A stretch of DNA of 64,000 nucleotides, from positions 434,001-498,000 of the forward strand of contig NZ_JABJQY010000002.1 in the NCBI RefSeq assembly GCF_013155375.1, given 5' to 3'. This document shows, piece by piece, positions 1 through 8,064 of the stretch. This DNA comes from Nocardioides sp. zg-1308 (GTDB taxonomy: Bacteria; Actinomycetota; Actinomycetes; Propionibacteriales; Nocardioidaceae). The position numbers and the translations under genes are program-made. Below the pieces are notes generated by a model. The model had not been told where the DNA came from. It was given only the letters and a program-made list of their open reading frames with translations, and searched no databases. Positions within the stretch are counted from its first letter, which is position 1, and every line of letters begins with the position of its first letter.

Positions 1-640
1 GCTCGAGCACCGAGCAGGTGCCGGCGCCGACGTCGCGCAGCACGTCCTCGAGGAAGTAGCGCCGCGACGCCCGGCTGCGGGTCGCCAGGGCATCGAGCAT
101 CTGCACCGCCGTCGTGTGCCGGCTCTGCACGGCTCGCGAGACCGCGGCGATGGCCCCGAACTCACCTCGCGTGGCCAGCGCGACGTCGAGCGCCGCCTCC
201 TCGTAGCGCATCCGGGGCGGGCCGAGGTTCCACCGCACGCGATCGTCGAGGTGGGACGTGCGGACGACGACGACCCCCGGAGGTGCCACCACCCGACGCT
301 CGGCAGGGATGGCGACGGTGATCAGACCGAGGTCGCCGCCCGGCCGGCCCGGGCCGTCGGCCGCGCGCATGGCCGACTCCCCCGCCAGCGCCGCCCCGAC
401 GACGTGCCCGGCCCGGTCTGCCGGCCCGGAGCACGCGAGCACCGCGCCCCAGGCGCGCTCGAGCCAGGCCGGCGGCCCGGTGTGGTCGACGTACACCCCC
501 GGGAGGAGCGTGGCGAGCTCGCGGCGCCGCACCAGCCGGCGTACGTCGTGCGGCTGCAGGCCCGCCTGCAGCGCCTGCGCGCGGGAGATGACGCCGTGCT
601 GGCTCTGCAGGATCTCCGCGATGTGCTCCACACCGTCCAC
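1..640 (-). CDS. AbiEi antitoxin-like N-terminal domain protein (partial)
   Basis: The gene runs leftward off the window, so only its first 213 codons are visible. Translation from GTG at 640 begins VDGVEHIAEILQSQHGVISR. It continues with a helix-turn-helix-like segment (QALQAGLQPHDVRRLVRR) and the sequence RRELATLLPGVYVDH. This is the usual start of the AbiEi-type antitoxin N-terminal domain, which in actinobacteria is often joined to a C-terminal DUF559 nuclease-like domain. That C-terminal part would lie outside the window. The phrase RWNLGPPRMRYEEAALDVALA fits the middle region of such proteins. No toxin partner is visible, so a toxin-antitoxin role is only a family-level guess. No strong ribosome binding site precedes the GTG. 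It was chosen because no other start lies in frame nearby. Confidence 0.6.
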   Translation of the reverse strand, partial: MDGVEHIAEILQSQHGVISRAQALQAGLQPHDVRRLVRRRELATLLPGVYVDHTGPPAWLERAWGAVLACSGPADRAGHVVGAALAGESAMRAADGPGRPGGDLGLITVAIPAERRVVAPPGVVVVRTSHLDDRVRWNLGPPRMRYEEAALDVALATRGEFGAIAAVSRAVQSRHTTAVQMLDALATRSRASRRYFLEDVLRDVGAGTCSVLE

Positions 641-700
641 GATGGGTCGCCGACGGCACGGGCCGCGACCCCTCCGCGGTCATCTGTGGAGGAGCAGATC

Positions 701-774
701 GCGGAAGATCCGGGTCAGCCGGTGGCTCGGATCTTCCGCGCTGTGGCGGGAGTCCCCGGATATCCGGGGACTCC
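701..774. repeat. Intergenic palindrome element, copy 1
   Basis: Two perfect inverted repeats sit side by side. GCGGAAGATCC (701-711) pairs with GGATCTTCCGC (729-739). A 26-base perfect palindrome centred on GGATATCC follows at 749-774. A collinear copy lies at 14602-14675 with the same 48-base offset between the two parts. This makes it a dispersed non-coding element rather than a chance hairpin. It lies between the ends of two leftward genes and could also act in transcript termination or stability. Confidence 0.7.
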
Positions 775-812
775 AGAGGCAGCGGCAGCCAGAGCCAGCG
801 GAACCGCCCCCC

Positions 813-1904
813 TCAAAGGTGCTCCCGCGCGATCCGCTCCCCGAGGTCCGCGAGCAGGCGGGCCGGCTCGGCCAGGCACACGGACACGTCGGGCTCGACG
901 TCAGTGAGGGCGTACGCCGCGACGATGCCCGCCGCGGCCAGCTGGTGCCCGGTGAGCAGGTTGCGGCCGCACACGGCGACGACGGGGGCGCCGGCCCGGG
1001 CGGCAGCGGACGAGACGCCGACGGGCGCCTTGCCGCGCAGGCTCTGCTCGTCGAGCGAGCCCTCGCCGGTCACCACGAGCCGGCTGCCGGCCACCCGGTC
1101 GGCGAAGCCCAGCAGGTCGAGCATGAGCGCGATGCCGGGGCGCAGCTCGGCGCCCAGGACGGCCACGAGGCCGAAGCCGACGCCGCCGGCGGCGCCCGCG
1201 CCCGGCTCGTCGCGCCGGTCGGCCCCGGTGGCGGCGGCGACCAGGTCGGCCCAGCGGGCGAGCCGTTCGTCGAGGGTGGCGACCTGCGCGGGGTCGGCGC
1301 CCTTCTGCGGTCCGTAGACCGCGGCAGCGCCGTCTCGGCCGGTCAGCGGGTTGTCGACGTCGCAGGCGGCCACCACCCGCGCCTCGGCCAGGGCCGGGTG
1401 CAGCCCGGTGAGGTCGAGGCGGTCCCCGTCCACGGACGCACCGAGGGCGGTCAGCATCCCGACGCCACCGTCGGTGCTCGCGCTCCCGCCGATGCCGACC
1501 ACGAGGTCGCGGCACCCGGCGTCGAGGGCGGCCGCGACCACGTGGCCGAGGCCGCGGCTGGAGGCGGTCATCGGCGCCAGCACCCCGCCGGGCAGGCGTA
1601 CGAGCCCGCACGCGTCGGCCATCTCGACGACCGCGGTCGAGCCACGGCGGGCGTACGACGTCGCCACCGGCTCGCCGGTGGGTCCGTCGACGACCACCTC
1701 GACCCGCTCGAAGCCGCTCGCGACGGCCGCGTCGAGCGTGCCGTCGCCCCCGTCCGCCACGGGCAGGGAGTCGAGCACCGCGTCGGGACGCACCCGGCGT
1801 ACGCCCTCGGCGAGCGCCCGCGCCACCTCGTGGGCGGGCAGGGAGCCCTTGAACTTGTCGGGCGCGAGGAGCACCCGCGGCCCGGTCGGGTCCGCCCCGC
1901 TCAC
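813..1904 (-). CDS. glxK: Glycerate 2-kinase family protein
   Basis: A 363-residue protein of the GlxK/GarK glycerate kinase family, which phosphorylates D-glycerate to 2-phosphoglycerate in the cytosol, using ATP. Family features are the N-terminal VLLAPDKFKGSL, LPVADGGDGTLDAA near residue 50, and the GIGGSASTDGGVGML block near residue 140. The length is normal for the family. It starts with GTG at 1904, whose GTGA overlaps the stop of the lacI gene, so the two genes are co-transcribed and translationally coupled. The pairing suggests that glycerate, or a product feeding into it, arises from the pathway that LacI controls. The family assignment is strong. The link to the neighbouring importer is inference. 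Confidence 0.9.
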   Translation of the reverse strand: MSGADPTGPRVLLAPDKFKGSLPAHEVARALAEGVRRVRPDAVLDSLPVADGGDGTLDAAVASGFERVEVVVDGPTGEPVATSYARRGSTAVVEMADACGLVRLPGGVLAPMTASSRGLGHVVAAALDAGCRDLVVGIGGSASTDGGVGMLTALGASVDGDRLDLTGLHPALAEARVVAACDVDNPLTGRDGAAAVYGPQKGADPAQVATLDERLARWADLVAAATGADRRDEPGAGAAGGVGFGLVAVLGAELRPGIALMLDLLGFADRVAGSRLVVTGEGSLDEQSLRGKAPVGVSSAAARAGAPVVAVCGRNLLTGHQLAAAGIVAAYALTDVEPDVSVCLAEPARLLADLGERIAREHL

Positions 1905-2935
1905 GACGGCGGCCGTCCGGACGACCCGCGGACCACCAGCTCCGCGCCCACCTGGCGGCGACGCGGCCGGGCCCCGGGGTCCTTCAGCGCGAGCAGGAGG
2001 GCCTGCTCGCCCATCTCCGACATCGGCAGGCGGACCGTGGTGAGCGACGGGGCGAGGTCACCGGCGACGGCGACGTCGTCGAAGCCCGTCACCGACACCT
2101 GCCCGGGCACGGACACGCCGCGGGCGCGCAGGGCGGAGAGGACGCCGATGGCCATGTCGTCGTTGAGCGCCAGCACGGCGGTGACGCCGGGGTGGGCGCT
2201 GAGCACCTCGTCGGCGGCGACCTTGCCGCCGGCTCGGGTGAAGTCGGCCTCCACGACCGGGACGTCGCCGACGTCGAGGCCCGCGGCGGCGAAGGCCTCC
2301 TCAACGCCGGAGATCCGGTCGGCCACGGTCGTGAGCCCGCGGGACCCGGCCGCCACGGCGATCCGCCGGTGGCCGAGGTCGAGCAGGTGCTGGGCGACGG
2401 ACCGGGCGCCCTCGGTGTTGTCGGGCAGGACGGCGTCGACGCCGAGGTGGTGGCGACCGATCACCGCGACGCGGCCGCCCGAGCGCCGGAACGCCTGCAG
2501 CTCGACCTTGGCCGGTGCCTGCAGGGCGGGGTCGACCATCCCCGAGCCCGCGATGATGATCGCGCCGACCCGGTTGGCGATGAGCATCCGGAGCTGGGCG
2601 AGCTCGCGCTCGGGGTCGCGACCGGTGTGGCAGATCTGCACGGTGAGGCCCTCGCGGGCGCCCACGCCGAGCACGCCACTGGCGATCTCGGAGAAGTAGG
2701 GGTCGCCGATCTCGTGCACCAGCAGGCCCACCGAGCGGGTGGAGCCGCCGGCCAGGCTGCGCGCGTGGAGGTTGACGACGTAGCCCATCGTCCGGGCGGT
2801 CTCGCGGACCCGCTCGGCGACCGGTGCGCTGACCCCGGTGGCCCCGGACAGGCTGCGCGAGGCGGTCGCGATGGAGACCCCGGCCGCCTCCGCCACGTCC
2901 TGCAGCCGCGGACTCGTCACCGGCCCCTTCGGCAT
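1901..2935 (-). CDS. LacI-family transcriptional regulator
   Basis: A 344-residue LacI/GalR-type repressor. The N-terminal helix-turn-helix (about residues 9-30, RLQDVAEAAGVSIATASRSL) is followed by the hinge helix (ERVRETARTMGY). A periplasmic-binding-protein-like sensor domain follows, containing GVTAVLALNDDMAIGVLSAL and VTGFDDVAVA. The ATG at 2935 was preferred over an upstream in-frame GTG or ATG because the conserved HTH then begins at the usual distance from the start. The gene is divergent from the ABC importer and overlaps the glycerate kinase start. Tandem AAGCGCTT sites in the intergenic region are the obvious targets. The effector is not predictable from sequence. Confidence 0.9.
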   Translation of the reverse strand: MPKGPVTSPRLQDVAEAAGVSIATASRSLSGATGVSAPVAERVRETARTMGYVVNLHARSLAGGSTRSVGLLVHEIGDPYFSEIASGVLGVGAREGLTVQICHTGRDPERELAQLRMLIANRVGAIIIAGSGMVDPALQAPAKVELQAFRRSGGRVAVIGRHHLGVDAVLPDNTEGARSVAQHLLDLGHRRIAVAAGSRGLTTVADRISGVEEAFAAAGLDVGDVPVVEADFTRAGGKVAADEVLSAHPGVTAVLALNDDMAIGVLSALRARGVSVPGQVSVTGFDDVAVAGDLAPSLTTVRLPMSEMGEQALLLALKDPGARPRRRQVGAELVVRGSSGRPPS

Positions 2936-2980
2936 CCAGCCCTCCTCGCGTCCACTTCCGGACGTTCCCGAATGTGACCC

Positions 2981-3010
2981 TTGCCACATCCTGCCACTCG
3001 TGAATACAGT
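2981..3010 (+). promoter_or_regulatory. Candidate sigma-70-type promoter for the importer operon
   Basis: TTGCCA at 2981-2986 and TACAGT at 3005-3010 are separated by 18 bases, a fair vegetative -35/-10 pair. The pair lies directly upstream of the tandem LacI-type operators and the binding-protein gene. The placement suits repression by blocking initiation or early elongation. The promoter call comes from inspection only. Confidence 0.5.
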
Positions 3011-3013
3011 AGC

Positions 3014-3037
3014 CGAAAGCGCTTACGAAAGCGCTTA
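3014..3037. promoter_or_regulatory. Tandem LacI-family operators
   Basis: The 12-mer CGAAAGCGCTTA occurs twice back to back (3014-3025 and 3026-3037). Each copy contains the palindromic core AAGCGCTT, typical of LacI/GalR operators with a central CG step. The sites lie in the gap between the divergent lacI gene and the importer gene, just after the candidate -10 box. The sites are directly visible. Binding by the adjacent LacI protein is inferred. Confidence 0.75.
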
Positions 3038-3059
3038 CGCATTGGACACGAGGAGTGAC

Positions 3060-4289
3060 ATGAAGGTCAAGACCCCCTACCGCACGGCCGGGCTCGCCAT
3101 CGCCTCCTGCCTCGCGCTGACCGCTTGCATGAGCTCGGGCGCCGACAGCGACTCCGGCGAGGACGGCACCGGTCCGATCAAGATCGGCATCTCGCTCCCG
3201 CTCACCGGCGACTTCTCCGAGCCGGGCAAGGGCGTGCAGCGCGGCTACGAGGCGTGGGCCGACTACGTCAACGAGAACGGCGGCCTGCTGGGCCGCGACG
3301 TCGAGCTCACCATCCTCGACGACCAGTCCAACGCCGACCGCGTCGCCGCCGACTACGAGAAGCTCATCAACTCCGACGGCGTCGACCTCGTCTTCGGACC
3401 GTTCTCCACCCGCCTCGTCGTCCCCGCCGCGCAGGTCGCGCAGGACTACGGCTTCCTCTTCGTCGAGCCGGCCGGCGCCGCCGAGGAGGTCTTCACGCAG
3501 GGCTTCGACAACCTCTTCTACGCCGCCCCGGCCATCGCCGACGACCACTACAACTACCTCGCCGACGCCATCGAGGCCATGCCCGAGGACCAGCGGCCCA
3601 GGACCGCGGCCTACGCCGCCATGGACGACCCGTTCGCCATGGGCACCGCCTACGGGCTCAAGACCCGCCTCGAGGAGATGGGCGTCGAGACCGTGGTCGA
3701 CGAGGTCTACCCGCCCAACACCACCGACTTCGGGTCCATCGCGGCCAAGATCGCCGACAGCGATGCCGACGTCGTCGTCGGCGGCACGCAGTACCAGGAC
3801 GCGGTCAACATGATCGTGGCCCTCCAGCAGCTCGACTACCAGCCGACGATGGCCGCCTTCTCCACCGCGCCGACCAACCCCGAGTTCCCCGAGGCGATCG
3901 GCGAGGAGACCGAGGGCATCCTGTCGCCCACCGGCTACACGCCCGAGGCGGACTTCCCCACCAACAAGGAGTTCGTCGACTTCTACACCGAGCAGAACGG
4001 CACCCCGCCGGCCGAGGACGAGGCCAACGCCTGGACCACGGGCCAGGTCGTCGCCGCGGCGGTCGAGGCCGTCGGCTGCGCCGACCCCGACCCGGAGTGC
4101 CAGGGCCAGCTCATCGACTGGCTGCGAGAGAACGAGGTCGACACGGTCGTCGGCCCGCTCACGTGGGACGCCGAGGGACGGCCGCAGGGTGCGCACCTGA
4201 TCCAGCAGTACGTCGACGGCGAGATCCGCATCGTCCTGCCCGAGGAGGCCAAGGAGGCCGACCTCATCGTCGAGAAGCCCCAGTGGTGA
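3060..4289 (+). CDS. ABC transporter substrate-binding lipoprotein, branched-chain amino acid type
   Basis: A 409-residue extracytoplasmic binding protein of the LivJ/Peripla_BP_6 class. It begins with a short signal peptide ending in a lipobox (ALTAC, about residues 17-21), so it should be lipid-anchored outside the membrane. The mature part opens with IKIGISLPLTGDFSEPGKG and has the expected YTPEADFPTN and GQVVAAAVEAVG segments. GAGGAG lies seven bases before the ATG at 3060. It is the first gene of the importer operon, behind tandem LacI operators. The family also binds amides, urea and aromatic acids. The enzymes downstream point to a sugar-like ligand here, which would be unusual, so the substrate is left open. 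Confidence 0.9.
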   Translation: MKVKTPYRTAGLAIASCLALTACMSSGADSDSGEDGTGPIKIGISLPLTGDFSEPGKGVQRGYEAWADYVNENGGLLGRDVELTILDDQSNADRVAADYEKLINSDGVDLVFGPFSTRLVVPAAQVAQDYGFLFVEPAGAAEEVFTQGFDNLFYAAPAIADDHYNYLADAIEAMPEDQRPRTAAYAAMDDPFAMGTAYGLKTRLEEMGVETVVDEVYPPNTTDFGSIAAKIADSDADVVVGGTQYQDAVNMIVALQQLDYQPTMAAFSTAPTNPEFPEAIGEETEGILSPTGYTPEADFPTNKEFVDFYTEQNGTPPAEDEANAWTTGQVVAAAVEAVGCADPDPECQGQLIDWLRENEVDTVVGPLTWDAEGRPQGAHLIQQYVDGEIRIVLPEEAKEADLIVEKPQW

Positions 4290-4363
4290 CGGACCCCGCC
4301 CCCTCGACTGCCGTCCCCTCGACGACTGACCCCCGACACGTTTCCTACCGTTAGGCGACCTCG

Positions 4364-5242
4364 ATGTCCCTGTTCGTGCAGAGCCTGGTGCTGGGCATCC
4401 TGCTGGGTGGGCTCTACGCCCTCCTGGCAGCCGGCCTCACCCTCTACTTCGGCGTGATGCGCGTGGTGATGATCGCCCACTCGGCGTTCCTCATCCTCGC
4501 GGCCTACCTCGCCTGGTGGTTCACCGACCAGACCGGTCTCGACCCGCTCCTGTCCCTCCTGGTGACCGTCCCCCTCTTCTTCGGGATGGGCGTCTTCATG
4601 CAGCGGGCGCTGATCAGCCGGCTCCGGCCGGCGACGCTGACGATGATGTCGGTGCTGCTCACCTTCTCGATCGCCCTGGTGATCGAGGGCACCCTCGGCT
4701 TCGTCTTCAGCGGCACCCAGCGCCGCATCCGCCTGGACTACGGCGGGGCGAACTTCGAGATCGCCGGCGCCAACGTCGCGGTCGTCAAGCTGATCGCCTT
4801 CGGCCTCGCGGTCGTCTCGCTGGCGGCGCTGTTCCTGCTGATGAAGAAGACGCAGTTCGGCCAGGCCCTGCGGGCCACCATCCAGCACCCCGAGGCCGCC
4901 CGGCTGATCGGGATCAACACCGAGCGGGTCGCCGGCTACGGCTTCGGGCTCGGCCTCGCGACCGCCGCCATCGGCGGCACCGCGCTCGCCCTGGACTCCA
5001 CGTTCTACCCCTCGCTCCACTGGCACTGGATCGGTCCCCTGATGGCGATCATCGTCGTCGGCGGGCTGGGCAGCATCCCGGGAGCGGCCATCGCCGCGAT
5101 GGTGCTCGGCATGGGGCAGGCGCTCCTGCAGATCCCGCTCGGGACGACGTGGGCCCAGACGTTCTTCTACATCGCGTTGTTCGCCACCTTGATGGTGCGA
5201 CCGCAGGGATTCTTCGGAGGTCGTCTTGCCCAGCGCTTCTGA
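4364..5242 (+). CDS. ABC transporter permease, LivH type
   Basis: A 292-residue polytopic membrane protein of the LivH family, with about eight hydrophobic segments. It shows the family phrases GGLYALLAAGLTLYFGVMRV near the N terminus and GGLGSIPGAAIAAMVLGMGQ near the C terminus. It would form the channel of the importer together with the next gene. The 74-base gap after the binding-protein gene holds no clear terminator. Its end overlaps the TTG start of the second permease by 17 bases, indicating coupled translation. Confidence 0.9.
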   Translation: MSLFVQSLVLGILLGGLYALLAAGLTLYFGVMRVVMIAHSAFLILAAYLAWWFTDQTGLDPLLSLLVTVPLFFGMGVFMQRALISRLRPATLTMMSVLLTFSIALVIEGTLGFVFSGTQRRIRLDYGGANFEIAGANVAVVKLIAFGLAVVSLAALFLLMKKTQFGQALRATIQHPEAARLIGINTERVAGYGFGLGLATAAIGGTALALDSTFYPSLHWHWIGPLMAIIVVGGLGSIPGAAIAAMVLGMGQALLQIPLGTTWAQTFFYIALFATLMVRPQGFFGGRLAQRF

Positions 5243-6458
5243 CACCACGACGGTGTCCACCCCTGACCGGCAGCCCGCTCCGCAGCCCGTGACGGACTCC
5301 CGCAGCCGCGGGTCGATGGTCCTCAACGCCGTCGCGCTCGTCGTGCTCGCAGCCGCGGTGCTGTCCTTCCCGTCGGTCGCTGCCAACCCGTTCATCCTCT
5401 CGGTGGGCGTGGTGATCATGAGCTACGCCGTGCTCGCCACCTCGTGGAACTTCGTCGGCGGCTTCACCGGCTACATCTCCCTCGGCCACGCGGCGTACTC
5501 CGGCCTCGGCGCCTACGCCACCGGGCTGCTGATCATCCACACCGACGTCAACCCGTGGATCGGCATGCTGCTCGCCGGCCTGCTCGTCGCCGCTATGGCC
5601 GTGCCCATCGGCATCGCCAGCCTCCGCGTCCGCGGTGCGTCCTTCGTGATCGTCTCGATCGCGCTGGTGCTGATCCTGCTGCTCGTCTTCCAGTCGTGGG
5701 GCTCCTTCACCGGCGGCTCCAACGGCCTGCGCGTGCCGCGTCCGTTCGGACCCGAGGTGCTCCGTCCCGAGCAGCACGAGCGCTTCTTCTACCTCCACGC
5801 TGCCCTGCTCGCCGTGGCGCTGCTGGTGTGGTGGCTCATCGACCGCTCCCGCTTCGGCATGGGCCTCAAGGCGATCCGCGAGGACGAGGACAAGGCGCAG
5901 GCCCTCGGCGTGCCGACCTTCACCTACAAGCTCATCGCGTTCGTCGTCTCAGCGTTCTTCACCGCACTCGGTGGCGGGATGTACGCCCTGTGGTTCGGCT
6001 TCCTCGACCCGATCTTCCAGTTCTCGATCCTGGTCGGCTCCTACATGGTGCTGATGAGCCTGCTCGGCGGCATCCGCAGCCTGTTCGGCCCGTTCCTCGG
6101 GGCGGTGATCGTGGGCTACGCCGTCGAGTACTTCAAGAACCAGTACGGCGACAGCCAGTTCCACCTCGTCGCCATGGGCATCCTCCTCGGCCTGGTCGTG
6201 CTGTTCATGCCCGACGGCATCATCCCGGCGGCCACCAGCCTCGTCGACCGCTTCCGGCCGCAGCGCACCTCGATCCGCGAGGTCAGCGCCGCCGACCTCG
6301 CCGAGCAGCGGCGTACGTCGGACCCGGCGGCGGCGCGAGCCGACCAGCAGTCCCGGACCGACGACGGCACCGACGTGTCCGACTCGAACGCGGGGACGAC
6401 GACGGGCGCAGCCACCGACAACGACAGCCCCACCGTCACGGAAGGAGCCCGCCGATGA
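5226..6458 (+). CDS. ABC transporter permease, LivM type
   Basis: A 410-residue membrane protein of the LivM family. It starts with TTG at 5226, where GGAGGT stands four bases upstream inside the preceding gene. Family hallmarks are TSWNFVGGFTGYISLGHAAYSGLGAYATG, AIREDEDKAQALGV and GGIRSLFGPFLGAVIVGYAVEYF. The last 60 or so residues are a Thr/Asp/Ser-rich hydrophilic tail beyond the transmembrane core, longer than in most LivM proteins. The tail has no recognised function. The stop overlaps the next ATG by ATGA. Confidence 0.9.
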   Translation: MPSASDTTTVSTPDRQPAPQPVTDSRSRGSMVLNAVALVVLAAAVLSFPSVAANPFILSVGVVIMSYAVLATSWNFVGGFTGYISLGHAAYSGLGAYATGLLIIHTDVNPWIGMLLAGLLVAAMAVPIGIASLRVRGASFVIVSIALVLILLLVFQSWGSFTGGSNGLRVPRPFGPEVLRPEQHERFFYLHAALLAVALLVWWLIDRSRFGMGLKAIREDEDKAQALGVPTFTYKLIAFVVSAFFTALGGGMYALWFGFLDPIFQFSILVGSYMVLMSLLGGIRSLFGPFLGAVIVGYAVEYFKNQYGDSQFHLVAMGILLGLVVLFMPDGIIPAATSLVDRFRPQRTSIREVSAADLAEQRRTSDPAAARADQQSRTDDGTDVSDSNAGTTTGAATDNDSPTVTEGARR

Positions 6459-7234
6459 CCGCCACCAGCGAGGCCACCGGCCCGGCCGCCGCCACCCCGA
6501 CGACGCCCAACCTGGCGACCGTCGACCTCAAGAAGTCCTTCGGCGGCGTGCACGCGGTCGACGGCGCGAGCGTGACCTTCCACCACGGCAAGGTCAACGC
6601 GCTCATCGGGCCCAACGGCTCGGGCAAGACGACGTTCTTCAACTGCGTCACCGGGATGATCAAGCCCGACTCTGGCTCGGTGAGCTACCTCGGCTCCGAC
6701 ATCACCGGCAAGGCGCCGCACCGGATCGCGCGGGCCGGCATCGGGCGCAGCTTCCAGCTGTGCCGGGTCTTCCCGCGGATGACGGTGATGGAGAACATGC
6801 TCGTCGCCGTCCGCTCGACGTCGCTGCGCCGCCAGCTCGCGTCGTCCCGCGACCCCGAGGAGCTCGACCGCGCCCGCGGCCTGCTGGCCCGGGTGGGCAT
6901 CGAGCACCTCGAGCACTCCCTGGCCCGTGACATCTCCTACGGCCAGCAGAAGCTGCTCGAGCTCGCCGGCGTGCTGATGGGCGACCCCGACACGATCATG
7001 CTCGACGAGCCCGCCGGCGGCGTGAACCCGGCGCTCATCGACCGGATCGCCAACCTGGTCCGCTCGCTCAACGCCGAGGGCAAGACGTTCATCGTCGTCG
7101 AGCACAACATGGAGCTGGTGATGAGCCTCTCCGACCACGTCGTGGTCTTCGACCGCGGCCGCCCGATCTGCGAGGGCACCCCGACGGTCGTGCAGAGCGA
7201 CCCCCGAGTCCTGGAGGCCTACCTTGGCATCTGA
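6455..7234 (+). CDS. ABC transporter ATP-binding protein, LivG type
   Basis: A 259-residue ATPase that would energise the importer from the cytosolic face. The Walker A motif is GPNGSGKTT (about residue 50), the signature is ISYGQQKLLE, and Walker B is TIMLDEPAGG followed by the LivG-specific VNPALIDRI. The H-loop is IVVEHNMELV. GGAAGGAG precedes the ATG at 6455 with normal spacing. The signature motif departs from LSGGQ, as is common in LivG proteins. Confidence 0.92.
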   Translation: MTATSEATGPAAATPTTPNLATVDLKKSFGGVHAVDGASVTFHHGKVNALIGPNGSGKTTFFNCVTGMIKPDSGSVSYLGSDITGKAPHRIARAGIGRSFQLCRVFPRMTVMENMLVAVRSTSLRRQLASSRDPEELDRARGLLARVGIEHLEHSLARDISYGQQKLLELAGVLMGDPDTIMLDEPAGGVNPALIDRIANLVRSLNAEGKTFIVVEHNMELVMSLSDHVVVFDRGRPICEGTPTVVQSDPRVLEAYLGI

Positions 7235-8021
7235 ACCGGCACACCGAGCAGCACCTGCCGACGCCCCCGGCGCCCCGGAGCAGGAGTACCTCCTCGAGCT
7301 CACCGACATCGAGGCCGGCTACGGCCGCGCCGCGCTCGTCCTGCGCGGCCTCACCGTGAAGGTCCCGCCGGCCACCGTCGTGTGCCTCGTCGGACCCAAC
7401 GGCGCCGGCAAGTCCACGGTCCTCAAGGTCGCGAGCGGCATGCTCACCCCGCGCTCCGGCACGATCAAGGTCGCCGGCAAGGACGTCACGAAGAACTCGC
7501 CGCAGCAGATGCTGACCGCCGGGCTCTCCCACGTCCTGCAGGGGCACAGCGTCTTCAAGGAGATGACGGTCGAGGAGAACGTCCGCCTCGGCGCCTACTC
7601 CGTCAAGGACAAGAGCGAGGTCGCCGACCGCATCGACTTCGTCAAGTCGCTCTTCCCGGTCGTCGCCGACCGCTGGAACGCCCTCGCCGGGGCGCTGTCC
7701 GGCGGGCAGCAGAAGCAGGTCGAGTTCGCGCGCTCGCTGATGGTGAGCCCGCGGGTCGTGCTGCTCGACGAGCCGTCGATGGGGCTGGACCCCAAGGCGA
7801 CCGGCACCGTCTTTGAGCAGGTCGTGCGGATGCGCGACGCCGGCACCGCGGTGCTCCTCGTGGAGCAGAACGCACGCCGGGCGCTGGAGACCGCCGACCT
7901 CGGCTGCGTGCTCGACCTGGGCCGGGTGCACATCTCCGGCCCGGCCGACGAGCTGCTGCGCGACCCGCAGCTGGCCGCGCTCTACCTGGGTGGCCGTCCT
8001 GCGGCCGCGCCCACCACCTGA
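7224..8021 (+). CDS. ABC transporter ATP-binding protein, LivF type
   Basis: A 265-residue second ATPase of the importer. The Walker A motif is GPNGAGKSTVLK, the signature LSGGQQKQVEFARSL, Walker B VVLLDEPSMGLDPK, and the H-loop VLLVEQNARRAL. The TTG start at 7224 overlaps the livG stop by 11 bases. An N-terminal extension of about 20 Ala/Pro-rich residues precedes the usual LELTDIEAGYG. With this gene the importer has all five LIV-type components. Confidence 0.92.
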   Translation: MASEPAHRAAPADAPGAPEQEYLLELTDIEAGYGRAALVLRGLTVKVPPATVVCLVGPNGAGKSTVLKVASGMLTPRSGTIKVAGKDVTKNSPQQMLTAGLSHVLQGHSVFKEMTVEENVRLGAYSVKDKSEVADRIDFVKSLFPVVADRWNALAGALSGGQQKQVEFARSLMVSPRVVLLDEPSMGLDPKATGTVFEQVVRMRDAGTAVLLVEQNARRALETADLGCVLDLGRVHISGPADELLRDPQLAALYLGGRPAAAPTT

Positions 8022-8064
8022 CCAGCACCACCGACCAGTCGACCGCACGACGTGAGGACCCGCC

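Noticed and set aside
162..683. ATG-started leftward frame of 173 codons at the left edge
   Set aside because: Its translation is Arg/Ala-rich shadow sequence. The adjacent frame from GTG 640 gives a recognisable AbiEi-like protein.
2301..4196. Long leftward open frame of 631 codons over the importer gene
   Set aside because: A GC-rich shadow of the binding-protein and lacI genes with Arg/Gly/Val-rich low-complexity translation. The rightward gene has lipobox and family motifs.
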